Shown: positions 13,168 to 25,671 of the stretch, piece by piece
Numbering within the stretch: the first letter of the stretch is position 1
How the letters are laid out: the number at the start of each line of letters is the position of its first letter
Made by a program: the position numbers and the translations under genes
NCBI GenBank assembly: GCA_948474755.1
Contig: CAOLHI010002515.1
Location: 124,001-188,000, forward strand
Direction: 5' to 3'
DNA from: Ctenosaura bakeri
Taxonomy: Eukaryota; Chordata; Lepidosauria; Squamata; Iguanidae
Length of the DNA stretch: 64,000 nucleotides
The notes under the pieces: generated by a model
Database searches by the model: none
What the model was told of the DNA's origin: nothing
What the model saw: the letters and a program-made list of their open reading frames with translations, nothing else

Positions 13168-13656
13168 CAGTAGCCCTTCCACATTTGCAAGAGTTTGGGG
13201 CACAGAACCCTTGCAAAAGTGGAAAAACCGTGAACAACTCCCTCCCACAATTGCCGTCCCATTCTCCTCCAGAACTTCCCCCCTCCCATTCCTTTGCCTC
13301 CAGCCCTGGTGTTGGGGGGGGGAGAAAAAAAAGACAACCTAAAAGTCTTACCGGTACTTTCTCCTCAGACAAAAAAAGAGGGAAGTTCTGGAGTTCTAAT
13401 TACTTCCAGTGGCCATCTTGAGAAAGGAGCACCTGACCAATCAGTAGCCAATACACAGCAGAATTTGCAACCACATGGCAGAGAGGCCACACCTTCAGCA
13501 GTGGGAGGGGGTTTTGCTTACCCAAAAGGAAAAAAAGTCCATTTTAAACCCAAGCCTGGGGTGAGCAATGCAAGGGATGGGGGGAGGAGGCAAGCACATA
13601 CCTTGCAAATAATCAAATTCACAAAGGTCAAACCCATCAATGTGGAGGGACTACTG
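13168..13656. mobile_element. Tigger/pogo-like MITE with TA duplication
   Basis: A 489-bp non-autonomous DNA transposon. Its left end (cagtagcccttccacatt) is the imperfect reverse complement of its right end (aatgtggagggactactg). Both ends are flanked by TA (13166-13167 and 13657-13658), the Tc1/mariner-superfamily target. The CAGT start and the inner block resembling ttgcaaaagtggaaaaaccg suit the Tigger/pogo group. No transposase frame is present; open frames across it are chance. A related element lies at 42133-48415. Confidence 0.85.
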
Positions 13657-13658
13657 TA

Positions 13659-14439
13659 TATTCATGTTTCCCCTCCATACAGATTGAATAGGGCCAGCAT
13701 TCTTTCTTATCTAGGGAAAAGAAAAGCTTTTAATATTTTTCGCTGTAAAACAATCTCCTATGTGGAGGGAACACATGTGCAGCTTGGTTTGTGAAGTATG
13801 ACATTAGACATTGTCATGTGGGAAGATCCCCTGAGGTGTGATCACAACAGCAGCATATAAGGTAAGGAAGCTTAGTTTGGTCTAATGACTCAAGTGGAAG
13901 ATCATGACATGATTAGCCAGGAAACCACAATCAGAAGTAATATCTTAAGTGATTTTTAAAAAAACAAAACAAAATGTAGTATGCTACAACCCAGTTTAAG
14001 AGTTTTTTTTTAAAAAGAGTAATTTTCAAAACAGACAGGAATTGCATGCATAATTTACAGAAACAAAATGGAGGCTTTTCAGTATTTTTCCACAAAGATG
14101 CCATTGTGCATTTCTCATAATAATAAAAGGTTCACACATGCAGGCTGGCTGTTGATGTTTTCCACACAATGTTTTCCCACGTGTGAGATCAATAGAGAAA
14201 CCTCAGTGTTAATGAGGCCATACAGAAATAGAGGTACTTCTGCTATTTTAATGGCCAGGTGAGCAGGGGAAAAGCTGTGGTGACCATAGAAATGCTCAAA
14301 TGGTGCAAATTCCATGCTTTAGCCTCTGAAAGATAGTGGAGTCAAAGTACCTAAATGCATTCTACAATGATAGGATTTATAACTTAAAGATACGGGCTAA
14401 AATCCCATTGTTAGCCCCAATAGAATAGACATACTGAGT
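13659..14439. other. Intergenic sequence, nothing recognised
   Basis: No gene or classified repeat was seen. Several A- or T-runs lie near 13955-14010. Confidence 0.4.
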
Positions 14440-14633
14440 CATGGGTTGTTGTGGGTTTTTCAGGCTATGAGGCCATGTTCTAGTAGTATTTGCTCCTGAC
14501 GTTTCACCTGCATGTGTGGCTGGCATCTTCAGAGGATCCTCTGAAGATGCCAGCCACAGATGCAGGCAAAACGTCAGGAGCAAATACTACTAGAACACAG
14601 CCTCATAGCCCCAAAAATGTACAACAACCCATG
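14440..14633. mobile_element. Long near-perfect palindrome (foldback MITE)
   Basis: About 194 bp that reads nearly the same on both strands. The arm starting catgggttgttg pairs with the arm ending caacaacccatg. The inner arms include ctcctgacgttt / aacgtcaggag and ggcatcttcagagg / cctctgaagatgcc. The symmetry centre is the ggatcc at about 14534-14539. The arms differ at a few positions (for example cacctgcatgtgtgg against ccacagatgcagg), so it is not an exact duplication. The tggctggcatcttcagagg core is, from memory, a common squamate interspersed repeat. Confidence 0.8.
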
Positions 14634-14765
14634 GATTCCAGCCATGAAAGCCTTCAAATACATCATACTGAGTCAATTGCTGAATGATAATTCAACACAT
14701 ATGCAAATCCTGATGATAGGTGTATTCTAGATGAGACCAGTGATTAGATTTAGATTTATATGTTG

Positions 14766-14795
14766 AATTGGGGTGTGCAAATTGGGGTGTGCAAA
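14766..14795. repeat. Two-copy tandem repeat of attggggtgtgcaa
   Basis: A 14-bp unit is repeated twice back to back (14766-14793), probably from replication slippage. No function is implied. Confidence 0.8.
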
Positions 14796-14924
14796 TGAGT
14801 TGCCCATGGGCCCCATGGCATTAAATGTATGAAACAAATGTAAATAAAATGACCATTAGCTTTTATGAAATGGCACATTACTGTCCACGTTTTGAAACTG
14901 CAACACACAACAGGATCCATATAA

Positions 14925-16551
14925 AGGTATGCATGTCACCCCTTTATTTCATAGTCAACAATGTCATTTATAGGGTAAAATCAATAAATAATGTTTAATC
15001 AACAAATGTAAAAACCCTCTCTTTGGCATTGGACCATATTCATCTGGGTATGCTAAAGATTATGTAGAACAGTTTCTGACGCAATCTTTCCTCACTGCAA
15101 TATAGTGGTGTGACTTATTGTAAAAATTACAAGCATTTTCTCAAAGTTAAACAAAACCTATCCACAGATTCTGCACTGCAAGTTGGACGTAACTGTGAGA
15201 AAAGGGTATCAGAGGAGAAGACTCCTAAGCTTCCAAAGGATGTGCTCTCTGCCTTCCTCCCTTCTTAAGAAACAAAAGCCCAGTCTTTCCATTCAGAAAT
15301 GTCAGACTTATGCCACCAGGAAGTATTTAAAAATGATTTTGTTTCACAAACAATTTAAACTCCCTTTACTCTAGCCCCCATATTGAAGCTTTCACTTCTA
15401 AATAGCTTACAGACCAAAAACATAACATGGTTGCACAATGCTTCAGTAATGCGCAGCACATCTCAAAGAGATTAAACAAAAATATTACAGATTATTTTAA
15501 AATGCTATTGATAGACTAAGTTAAATTATAATTCATTCAGAGATGACTTTTGAAACAAATATTTAAGCCAGTGCATTTGACATAATTCACAATGTATTAA
15601 AAAACCTTCAAGGTTTTCCTTTCTCTTTTAAACAAAGCCCAAATCAAGACTTTTTTTTTTTTTTAAAAAGCAGCAAATCAGTGCTGTAAATCAACTGGAA
15701 TGTTCAGATGAAGTGCTAAAATGTGGTCTAATTAGACCTGCTGTCAAAACTATGTGATATGGTAGCACAAAAAACTAATAATTCCTTTTGATACTGCAAA
15801 TACCAATGCAGCCATTTTCTATGTATATACACCTAACATGAAGGTTTCTATGTAGGTCTTAAGACAATCTCTTTCTTTATTTAAAAAAAGAAGGTATGAA
15901 ATTGAAATCAGTTAATGTTTACCTTCCAATAGTTTTCATTTTTCTCCTTCAAAACACACTTTAATTTGTTTTAAAAAAATTACACTGAAATCAAGTTGAA
16001 CCGTGAAGAGTAATTCCAATGCCCACAAAAAAAGTTGGCTCCAGTAACTTAAAGTACCCAGGCTTAATTTCATCAGTGATTTTTTCACCCCATTTCCAGT
16101 GCAAAACCAGTTGCAATTAATGTAAACTGGATTATTTTAAAGAACACATGGTCTCAGTTAAATTTGTTTTTCCTATAATGCAAAAGTCATTGCATATACA
16201 CATATTTTCAATATTAAGAGTGTATTTCAGTGCTTATCCATGAGTAGTTTTGTACAGTAAGCCCAGTCAAAAACATAGGTCACAGTACATCAATTTCTGA
16301 GTGTTAAATTGCCATAAATTCTACATATCCATGTGCAAAACCTTCTGTTTCCTTATAGTGTTCTAAATATATTTGCAGTCACTTTTTCCCCAGTAATTGC
16401 TTCCACATTATTTCCCCTTTGTCATCTTCATAATCTTACTCTATAAATTATTGTCTGCTAAGACTTTGACGATACAACCAACTGCCATGTGTATGACTGT
16501 CCAAATTGTAAAGTAGATGTGATGCAATGAAGAACCAAGGAAAACGCATCT
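14925..16551 (-). other. MACIR: MACIR 3' UTR with candidate poly(A) signal
   Basis: Sequence downstream of the MACIR stop codon, read on the minus strand. It is AT-rich and free of recognisable transposons for about 1.6 kb. A canonical minus-strand AATAAA (tttatt on the plus strand near 14940-14946) is followed about 35-50 nt further on by a GT-rich run (tgttgtgtgttg), the layout of a vertebrate poly(A) site. Another AATAAA lies near 15870. The exact cleavage site is inferred. Confidence 0.6.
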
Positions 16552-17178
16552 TCATGTGTTGTTCCTAGCAAACATACGGTCCCCTCTCAGGGTGAGGTGT
16601 TGGAGCTGATACTGAAGCACTTCTGTGTCAGCTGGTTCCTTGATATTCATTCTGTCTAAATTGAGGTAGTCTAGAGATTTAGAGTGAGCCCTTTTACCTT
16701 TGAAAAGGCAAAGAGGCAAAGGACCATGAAAAGCCTTATAGGGTTCATAAGGTAGTGGCTTGGTGCATTTATCTCCTGAGCTGGGCATCCGTCGCCTTCT
16801 ACGGCCATTGATCGCTGGAATCTCGTAAGGCTGGTAATATCGACTTCTGGCTTTACACACACGGGAGGAACGGGAAAGTCCTGAATCAAGCTGTTTGGAG
16901 CGCAAGGTAGGCACCACTGCTTCTACTTTATTCTCCTCACCTACAGTGCATTTTTGGGCTAATTTCAGAAGCTCCTCCCCAGTTGTGAAGCCAACCAAAT
17001 AGTTAGAATCCATGTGAAGGATCTGATAGCCTGAAACAGTCTGGCGCATTGGTGAACATGGAGTGCTGGAGCAGCGAGGTTTCTCTGCATCTGCCTTCCC
17101 CGTGGCACTCACCTCAGCCACAGGCAAGGGGAGGGTAGCTAGGATAGACCTGGATTCTCCATTAATGTCGACTTCCAT
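16552..17178 (-). CDS. MACIR: Macrophage immunometabolism regulator (C5orf30 / UNC119-binding protein homologue)
   Basis: This encodes 208 residues, against about 206 in mammals, and I recognise it as MACIR (formerly C5orf30). In mammals it is a cytosolic protein that binds the lipid-cargo adaptors UNC119/UNC119B, affects trafficking to primary cilia and restrains inflammatory macrophage and synovial fibroblast responses. Family hallmarks visible here are the N-terminus MEVDINGESRS, the AEKPRCSSTPCSPMR block (31-45), VSGYQILHMDSNYLVGFTTG (48-67), RSRYYQPYEIPAINGRRRRR (111-130), whose basic run is possibly nuclear-localising, and the C-terminus ending LRGDRMFARNNT. The ATG at 17178 is chosen because it gives the family N-terminus, has a good context (A at -3, G at +4) and lies 21 nt inside an exon that starts after a 3' splice site. 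The frame extends upstream, but only into intron. The whole CDS is in one exon. Confidence 0.96.
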   Translation of the reverse strand: MEVDINGESRSILATLPLPVAEVSATGKADAEKPRCSSTPCSPMRQTVSGYQILHMDSNYLVGFTTGEELLKLAQKCTVGEENKVEAVVPTLRSKQLDSGLSRSSRVCKARSRYYQPYEIPAINGRRRRRMPSSGDKCTKPLPYEPYKAFHGPLPLCLFKGKRAHSKSLDYLNLDRMNIKEPADTEVLQYQLQHLTLRGDRMFARNNT

Positions 17179-17199
17179 TTTAAATATGAGTCCACTAGC
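17179..17199 (-). other. MACIR: MACIR 5' UTR part of the coding exon and its 3' splice site
   Basis: On the minus strand, a pyrimidine-rich tract ending tgtttccag (intron end at 17200) precedes exon sequence starting gctagtgg at 17199, 21 nt before the ATG. This is a good vertebrate acceptor and implies at least one upstream non-coding exon. Confidence 0.75.
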
Positions 17200-18461
17200 C
17201 TGGAAACATTTAAGAAAAGGTTTTATTAGCATGAGGTAATATGCAAAAAGACATACTGCAATTTCTCACAAGGCTGCCACTTCTCAGTCCAACCCAGGCA
17301 CCTGTACCCTTATGCCCTTTCTGGTAGAAGCCTCCATGGCCAGTGTAAGCCATTAGCAGAGAACTGGACTTGGACTCAAACTCTACTTTCACCTTACACT
17401 TGCTGTGCGGCTTGCTCTGTTCCAAATCTCTACCTGTAAATTAGGAACAGTGTTAAGGAAACACAATAATCATTTTAGAAGTACTTTTTTAATGTAGATT
17501 TTTTAATAACTATTGAGTGAACTAATCTTTAGATCCTCCTGCCTGGTACTGGAGCCACACAACAGCAAAACATAGAGAAGCACGTCTAAGGTACCCTTAC
17601 AGGACAGAAGGATATGGGAACCAGGGACAGGTCAGAAGACAGCAACTCTAAAATTTCCATATGCTTCCATCTACAGATATAATGGCCTGGAAGGGGGAAA
17701 AATGCAAAAATTAGGAGACCCTCCACATTTTTTGCTGAATGAATTACAAAATTTTCTTTTAGAATGATTAATAAAATGTTTACAACAAGATATTCATATT
17801 ATTTAAATCTCTCAAAATTATTTCTACAAAGTGTGTACAATAGACTATGTTCACTATAGGATCATTCCAATTCCTTGTGCTAGTTTCCTTTTCTTAGTTC
17901 TTTTATGAAAATATGTGTTCTATGTCTGCTTGACATTTTACAGAACTAGAGGAGGAAAAAAATACTGTTTTCTTAATAATGGTTTATTTTGTCCACTTTC
18001 CACATGTCTCCACGTAACACAATACATGAGCCTTTCAGTGTATGGATCACAACAAGCATAAAGTCAGGATGTCCTCACTGAAACCTTCTAAAAACAGATT
18101 AAAGAAGGCAATGATGACCCATAATCTTATGTTCACTATGAAATGGTCAGTCAACAGCCTAACAACAGGAGAATGAACAATCTTCACTGAATCCATCTAC
18201 TTCCTATCAGGGCAAAAGCATCAGATAAATGAGATATATCGACACTACCATACTGAATTCAAATAAAGCTACAAAAACTACTGAATCTGCTGAATATTTT
18301 TTCCAGTTTTGGTCTCTGTGTGCACATGCATGCAAAGATATACACACTCTTCAAAATAATATTTGATCTCAAAAAGATGTGAATTTATGACTTCTCCTTC
18401 AGTTCCACTCACAAACAGAGGTTAGGATAATAAGAATATCCAACATTTCTGTGGACATTTT

Positions 18462-18655
18462 ACGACTTATGGCAACCCTACCACAAGGTTTTCTTGGCAA
18501 GATTTGTTCAAAGGGGTGCTACCACTGCCTTCCTCCAAGGCAGACAGCAATGTCTCCAAGGTCACTCAGAGAGTTTCCATGGCTGAGTGGGGAGCGGATC
18601 CCCCAATCTCCCAGAATCCTAGTTCAACACTTAAACCACTACATCCCACTGGCTA
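18462..18655 (-). mobile_element. CORE/MIR-like SINE, minus strand
   Basis: This is the reverse complement of the window's SINE family. On the plus strand it starts with the complement of the 3' region (acttatggcaaccctaccac), then tttccatggctgagtggg, and ends with the tRNA-like head in complement (aacacttaaaccactacatc). It is diverged, with an internal change around 18510-18540. The caacaa tail is not evident. Confidence 0.8.
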
Positions 18656-19347
18656 TTAAAAGCTGCCAGTACCACAACATAATTATTACGATTTAATGTC
18701 CTATGGAGTCTGTTGTGTTTTGCTAATTTGCTTTTGCATGACTGGAAACGGCAATATTATGTAATTTTATTAAGACTTCCAGAAAAAGATTCAAGTGTCA
18801 TTTTATTAGAGCAGCTATCGCTCTCCGATGGTCTGAGAGAACAGCCCCAACCCATTTTTGGCACTCCACCTTACGTCTTTCCTCCACAGCTGCCCCTGCT
18901 ATTACCTCCTTACTCCTTGAAGCTGGCAGGCAGGCAGGCAAGCAGCAATGTGATGTGAGGCAAGTAGTGAGGAAGAGAAAAATAAGAGGTGTAACAGTGG
19001 CTGCAAGAGAGGGAAGCATAATTCAGGGGCAGAACAAGAGGGGAGAAACAGGGTTGCAACATTAGATACAAGGTGTAGGAGGGACATGATAGTGGCATGA
19101 GGTAATGTAAGGGGGAATGAAAGGGTGGGAAAAGGTAGCAATACACTGAATAAAGTGAAGCAGCATAGATCTTACAATTCATTGCTTCTTTTACTCTGCT
19201 GCTTTAGGTGGCCAGTTCAAGGGTGGATCCCTGCAAGGAGAAGAAGGAAAAAGGCAAAGAGAGAAGAAGCTTATTGAGACAAATGATTAATATGAATTTT
19301 AATTTTTAGAAAATGAATTCAAAAAGGAAGTCATTTTGGGAGAACTG

Positions 19348-19530
19348 GCACCAGATTGGTGTAGCAGTTTGAGCACTGGATTACAACTCTGGAGAGTAGG
19401 GTTTGATTCTCTGCTTAGCCATGGAAACCCACTGGGTGACCCTGGGTGTGTAACCCAGAAAGCCCTGTGATGGGTTCACTTTAGGATTGTCATAAGTCAG
19501 AAATGACTGGAAGGCACACAACAACAACTA
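19348..19530 (+). mobile_element. CORE/MIR-like SINE with internal deletion
   Basis: The head gattggtgtagcagtttgag and the B-box-like gggtttgattctctgctt are followed by ccatggaaacccactgggtg. A shortened middle lacks the ctcagcctcagagg segment, and the 3' region cataagtcagaaatgactgg aaggcaca leads to a caacaacaa tail. No clear target duplication was found. Confidence 0.85.
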
Positions 19531-22500
19531 CTACTCCTCCACATTAATTTGACTTGAGAGTAGGGTATGAGTCACTACCAAGTTCAATGGTTCTTTACAT
19601 CAAAGTAAACATGCATAGGAAACTTGCATGCTTGTATTTATCACAAATATCATTTACTACTGAAACATAAGCATGAATTTGAACTTTGTAATGTCCATTT
19701 TGAACATTACACTATAGTAGCCCTCTTCAATCAGTGGTTACTAGCGTATGATGGTACCAAGGCTAACAAATAATGATAACAAAAATGCAAGACTTAATTT
19801 TGTTACTTTGCATAACATAGAAATTAGATACCTAGATTTATGAAAGTGGAATATGGCATAATAGTACATGGAATCACAGAGGAACATAATGAAAAGGGCC
19901 AAATCTTCTAATAGGTTTCAAAGTGTGTTACTGTTATACATGCAGGAACAAACAACTGCAGCTATTGTTGACTACTGAAACAGAAAGATCCTTTCCAGAG
20001 TCTGCTATCTACTGATTTAGCTTGCTTTAACTTCTAAACCCCTCAGAATTTGGGTCCTCCAATGTCAAAAAGACCCCTGCCACCTCCCCCTCCTTTCAAT
20101 CTCAAATGATGTCTCAGAATTCTCTTTAATTATCACCATCAATGCACTGTATCTGAAGAACAAGAATATAAATGCAAATACTCTTGAGAGCTATGGAGAG
20201 TCTTTTTTTGGAAGCATTTTACAGCTATTTTTGGACTGAGCTGATTAGGAGTAAATAAGTTTGAGGGGCAGGAGGATTAGGCAGGATTTTTTTTTTACAC
20301 CACAATTACATGATTAATTGTAATTGCTTTGAAAGTAATGGCTATTTTGCAAGTTACTCTTTCTTAAACAAAAATCACAATTATGAAAGGAAAGAAGACT
20401 AAAAGCCTTGTGTAAAATGGCATATGTGCTTATCCACAAGAAGGCTGTATCCAGTTTCTCATACAGAAATATTCTACAGAAACAAGCTAACCTGTGCAAT
20501 TGCCCTAAATAGGCAAAGGACTGAAGTTTTGTCTAGTTTCCACCACAGGAAATGGCTCGGACAAATGTCATTATATATTTATTTATTTTTTTTTAAAAAA
20601 GAGCTTTCAGGGACCAAAGTTTCCATGAGACACATTTACCTATGAATATGCCCCCCACGTTAATACTGGAACATTTTTGAATAATAACACTTGCAACAAT
20701 TTGCACAGAATACATGTCCAGCATTTGCAGCCAACATAAAACTAAAAATGGTACTGCTTCAACGTTGGAAAGCAATTGTTCCTGAAAGGCTTTTAAAAGC
20801 TATGATAACCATACCACTTCCCATATAAAGCAGTCCAAGTGAAGTTAATCTTGCATATATTATTGTAGCAGACATCAGCAAAGTAAGAATAAAAAATAAG
20901 TTAAATGAGTAAAAAAATAAGTTAGAAAAATTAAGACACAGGTGACAAAAGTATGGCTTTGGGGCAACATGGGTCCCACTCAAGGCTACTTTTGTGGCTC
21001 TTGCGCCCACCAAATGCCTTTGATCATCTGTTTTCTGGCTCAAAAATGTTTATGAAATAGTATTTTCATAGCAAGTTCTCCAAGGACTCATTTGTTTGTC
21101 TGGCGTTAACACACCTAGGCAATTTGAAAATGGAACTTCACCAAGTAAACTCCAAAGGGAAGGACCAAGATTCAATCTCTTTTTCAGTGGTGGACCATCT
21201 CAGAGGGTCTTGTCTTCTGCCCCAGCATCCCTCATCAGCTATGTAAGCCTTGGAAAGTATGGCCTTGAGGCTGCAGGCAGCCCGTGGGCTGCTATTTATT
21301 CACCCTTGCTCTAACTTAAACAGCAAAATGCCATGGGTGCCTTAGCCTATAAATCTCCAAATAGGTTTTAACAAAATGTACCCTCAGAAAAAATGATGCC
21401 AAACCAGTAATATAGACAATCAATACAATGCAGAATGTCCACAAAAGAAGGATTGGACAGAAAAGGAGCTGGGGAAATCCATAAGCATTCAAAAATAATT
21501 GTGTGAAAAATCAGAAAGTAAGCATCAAACAAAATGAGACATCATACATGCAATTAGCCATTGTGTGAACAGCCTTTTAAAAGTGTATAGCATGCTTTGG
21601 CCCTGAAATTGGGACCCTGGTGGAGAGACAGAGGCTTTTAAGCTTTTCTGTCTATTGTAGTCCCCATCTGAAAGAGCCCTCTGTGCCTCTTATTCGCATC
21701 GGAAGAAAAGCTTTCAGTAATGTGAACCCAAACTTTTCTTCTAATGCAAATAGGAGTAATGCAGAGGCCTTATCTCAGTCTGGACCACAGACATAGTGGC
21801 CCTCCTACCATCCCTCTGCAGGATCCTGATCAACCACACCAATGCCTATTTACTTGTAAAAAGCCATTTATACAATTGCTGGTTGTATAAAGAATAACTT
21901 GCTTAGCTTAGTCCTATGACAAAAACAGTTTATATTTGTCTTACAAGGGATGTAACAACAGGTGTGAATACCACCTCTCAAGAGGTCAGCTAAAGTTACA
22001 TGTGAGCTAGACCAGCCTTCCTAACCTAGTGCCCAACAGATGTGTTACGATACAGCTCACATCAGCTCTGGTCAGTATGGTCATCAGATGTGAGAGCTGA
22101 ATATAAGCATGTACAGTAAATATGCAAGGAGAGAACATGCCTGTTCCCTGTTCCAACATTCTCCTATGCAGGGAGGAAAAAGAATCTGAAGTGGAGACTG
22201 TCTATTATTCACAGAGGTCCTTCACATGAGTTAGAACTCTGAATTCCCAGGATTCCAACTCAAGTGGAAAACTTTCACAGGCAGTGAAAATTCTTTATAC
22301 TTGTTGCCCTTTACACTTAAGAAGACAACAGAAATGACAACAGAGGGATTGTAGTAATGTGCTTCCCTTCCTAATATGTTTACTGTACATGTTTTTACTG
22401 TACATTCTTGGGAATTATTGAATAAGATTTGTCACTGCGGAGACAGGCTAGACGGAAACTTCTGAAGATTCAAAGCTGTAGTCACCTCTGCTAGAGCAAA

Positions 22501-23272
22501 ACCAAACAAAGAATAGCAAAGGTTAACCAATTTACTATGGCATAAGCTACTGTAGTCTGCAGCAAATTTCATCAGCTTGTTTATTACAGGGTATGATCCA
22601 GGAACAAATGACTTTTTTTGTGTGGCCAGCTATTGTCAGTGGGTAGCTCTTTAACATGGGACACTGACTGTAAATAAGTACAATGTCTGAGAGATTGAAC
22701 TTTCATTGTCTAGCTGATATATTTGAGCAGCTCCAGCTACAGAATATCATGGCCAATGCCACATCCCTCTCAAATGACTACTACTATTTCTTCTGTAGAT
22801 CTCCCTCTGTCCTTATCGTCAACTGTTCCCCTCCCACCCTCAAATCATGTGTACTGTACAAATACAGCTGAAACTCTGGATAATACCTCCTGCACCTGAT
22901 GAAGTTAGCAGCTGTCCATGAGACCTTATCCCATAAAATGTTTGTTAGTCTTCATGGTACCACAGGCCATTTTAGATTCTAAAGCAGTGGTGGGAAAATG
23001 TGGCACATGCACTGCATCTAATCCCAAGCCCTCTCAGCTTCCAGGAAAATTGTTCAGGAGATTCTCCTGGATAGTTTCCAGGAAAACTGGCAGGGGCTGC
23101 AGCATAGCAAGGTACATGGGAGGTTAAAAATTGCCATTGAGCTCTCAGAAGTTGATCACTTCTGTTCTTAACATACAGACTAATTTTGCTCCAATGTTTG
23201 TGTTGTACACCAATTAAAAGCAGCTACAGATACATTATTTTTCTGCTCTATGGATGATGGAAGATTCATAGC

Positions 23273-24698
23273 CCCAACTTCAACTTTTCCATATTTTGTT
23301 GTGCTTCAACCTCGAACTGAAATGTAGTTGCATGGCTACCATTTGATGAAAACAAAGCTATTCAACACAAGTTAAGCAGGCAAAAACAAACTGGCACTTG
23401 TTGGTTGTTTAAGTATTCCCCTCCTTTGCTGTAACATGCCTTAATAAGCTCTGATGCAACCCACTGCCTCCAGAAGTCACATAAATAGTTGAATGAAGTT
23501 CATCTGTGTGCAGTCCCTGGGCCGCATGATCTCAGATTAAGGATGCAGGTTTCTGGAAAGCCCGAGTTTGATGAGGAGCATAAAGAAAGCCAAGGAGCTA
23601 CCAAAACAAGTCTGAGATAAAGTAGTACAGAAGTACCAATCACAGTTGAGTTACCAACAAATTAAAAAACAAATCCCAAACTATTAACATTGCCCAGAGC
23701 ACTGTGAGAAAATGGAAATAATATAGTTCCACTGCATCTCTGGACAGGGAAGGCTGTCCACCAAAACTTAGTCACTGGGTAAGGTGTGCATTAGTCAGAG
23801 GAGCAACCAAGAGGGAAATGGTAACTCTGAAGGAGTAGAAAGCTGAGACAGGAGAAAGAATCTGTGGGATAATTATCACCAAAGCTGGGCTTTATGGGAG
23901 AAGGGCAAGAAGAAAACCATTGCGGAAACAAACCAGTGTCAACATTCTTTTGGAATCTGCAAAGATAGTTTGAGGAAGAGATGGCAAACCTGAAGAAAAA
24001 AGTTCTCTGGTCTGATGAACCAAAACTGAACTTTTTGGCTTTGCCACAAAATACTATGTGCGATACAAAGCATGGCGGTCACAACATCATTTTGAGGGGA
24101 TACTTCTCCTCAGCAAGGATTGATCCGAACGGAGGGTAGGATGAATGGAGCCAAGCAAAGGACAATTCTAGAAGAAAACCCATTTCACTCTGCAAGGGAC
24201 TTGAGAGTGGAGCAGTGGTTCACCTTTGAAAAAGTCATTGACCCTAAATACACAGCCAAACTAACACTGGAGTGTTTGGTAAACAAGAACTTGAATGCCT
24301 TGGAATGGCCCAATGGCCAGACCTCAATCTGACAGAGAATTTGAGACAAGATTCTCCAACAGCCCCCATCAAACCTAATAGAGCTGGAATCATTTCATCA
24401 AGAAGAATGAACAAAAACTGCAGGATCCAGATATAGAAAGCTGATAGAAACCTAGCTAAGATGACTTACGGTGGTAATTTGCTATGACATGTGCCAAGTA
24501 CAGATCCAGGGAGATGAATGCTTACACAGTCAACAAGTGCCAGTTTGTTTTTGTTTACTTAACTTTAGTGCCACAGTGGTGAGTATCTTGTGTACATCAC
24601 ATGGCAATAATGCCAATTAAAATAATTTCAATGTCAGGTTGCTATACAGCAAAAGGTAGAAAAGTGAAAGAGGGGCAAATATTTCTGAAGGCACTGTA
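23273..24698 (+). pseudogene. Decayed Tc1-like DNA transposon
   Basis: The left part (acttttccatattttgttgt) and the right terminus (tatttctgaaggcactgta) match, from memory, the ends of vertebrate Tc1-like elements whose inverted repeat includes cagtgccttgcaaaagtatt. The internal plus-strand sequence preserves the transposase signature VLWSDEPKLNFF near 24002-24035 (Tc1 group: LWSDE.K), followed by a block encoding a PKHGGHNI-like stretch. Stops and frameshifts throughout make it inactive. The left inverted repeat is truncated or unrecognisable, so the 5' limit is approximate. It sits in the MACIR intron in antisense to the gene. Confidence 0.8.
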
Positions 24699-25610
24699 GC
24701 CAATGTGAAAAGGCAGTAAACTAGCCAGATAATCTTCACTGCATTTACAGACAGCCAACTCAGGAGGCCTGGGAAGCCTTTTCAAAGGAAAGTACAAGAA
24801 AATGAGTGCCCTGTTGTTTATGCTAACTGTCCACTTAACTTATTCAGAGCTAAGATACACATATATTTATAGTCATAAGATTTAGATTTATAAGTTAGGG
24901 CATAATATAAAGATGTTTTAGTCTCATTCCTTATAACCAGGAGACCTTCCTTTCAATCAAAAGAATGCACTTGCCTTTTCAAACAAAGATTGCTGCAGTA
25001 TGGTAAAACAGCTGTGAAGTATAGGTGCACACATTATTTTAAATCTAGACTGATTTGAAGTTTAGTCTTTGTGTCAAAGACAGGAAGCATGTCAGTCAAC
25101 TTCTTACATCAAAATATTAAATGGATGGGGGGGTGGCGGCAAGGAAATGACTATGATTGGGTTTTTTTTAAGCATCTACTTTGCTTACAGTGTTCTAAGA
25201 GCAGTGTGAGTGAATTAACATATGAGGTGAGCTTATCAGAGTGAATTGGTCCAAACTCGGTCATGCTTAGACTAGATGCGTACAGATTAATAGGCCAAGT
25301 GTGTCATACCTAATGGAAGTTGTACTTATTTCAATGGGACTGCTGTGAGCATATCTAAGTTTGGGTCCAGCCAAGTGTGATTATGTATGTCAGGTTCTTT
25401 ATCTGTTCAATAGCTATGTATTGAATAACAAATACTTCACAAATATATGTGCTTGTAAGAACAATACATTTGTGTTATACAGAAAAAAAGGCAGGTGGGA
25501 GTTTTGCTAAAGTGTGTATGAAAAAGAACTGATAGATACACATACACACACTCACACACATTCACAAGGCAGCAAGAGCATTCCAGCATGAAGATGGCAT
25601 TCCAAAAAAA
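24699..25610. other. Intronic sequence, nothing specific recognised
   Basis: AT-rich DNA. A degraded patch near 25325-25375 resembles ancient amniote repeats carrying ttcaatgggact. No coding potential was recognised. Confidence 0.35.
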
Positions 25611-25671
25611 GAAGAAGAAGAAGAAGAAGAAGAAGAAGAAGAAGAAGAAGAAGAAGAAGAAGAAGAAGAAA
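25611..25671. repeat. (GAA)n trinucleotide microsatellite, about 20 units
   Basis: An uninterrupted gaagaagaa run of about 61 bp. In the MACIR transcript it reads as (TTC)n. The poly-Ser and poly-Leu open frames across it are artefacts of the repeat. Confidence 0.97.

Noticed and set aside
13082..13794. Overlapping frames of 65 to 166 codons on both strands
   Set aside because: They fall on a non-coding Tigger-like MITE with defined ends and TA duplication.
17210..17425. 71-codon minus-strand frame upstream of the MACIR coding exon
   Set aside because: Lies in the inferred intron beyond the splice acceptor and resembles no known protein; an alternative exon cannot be excluded but is unsupported.
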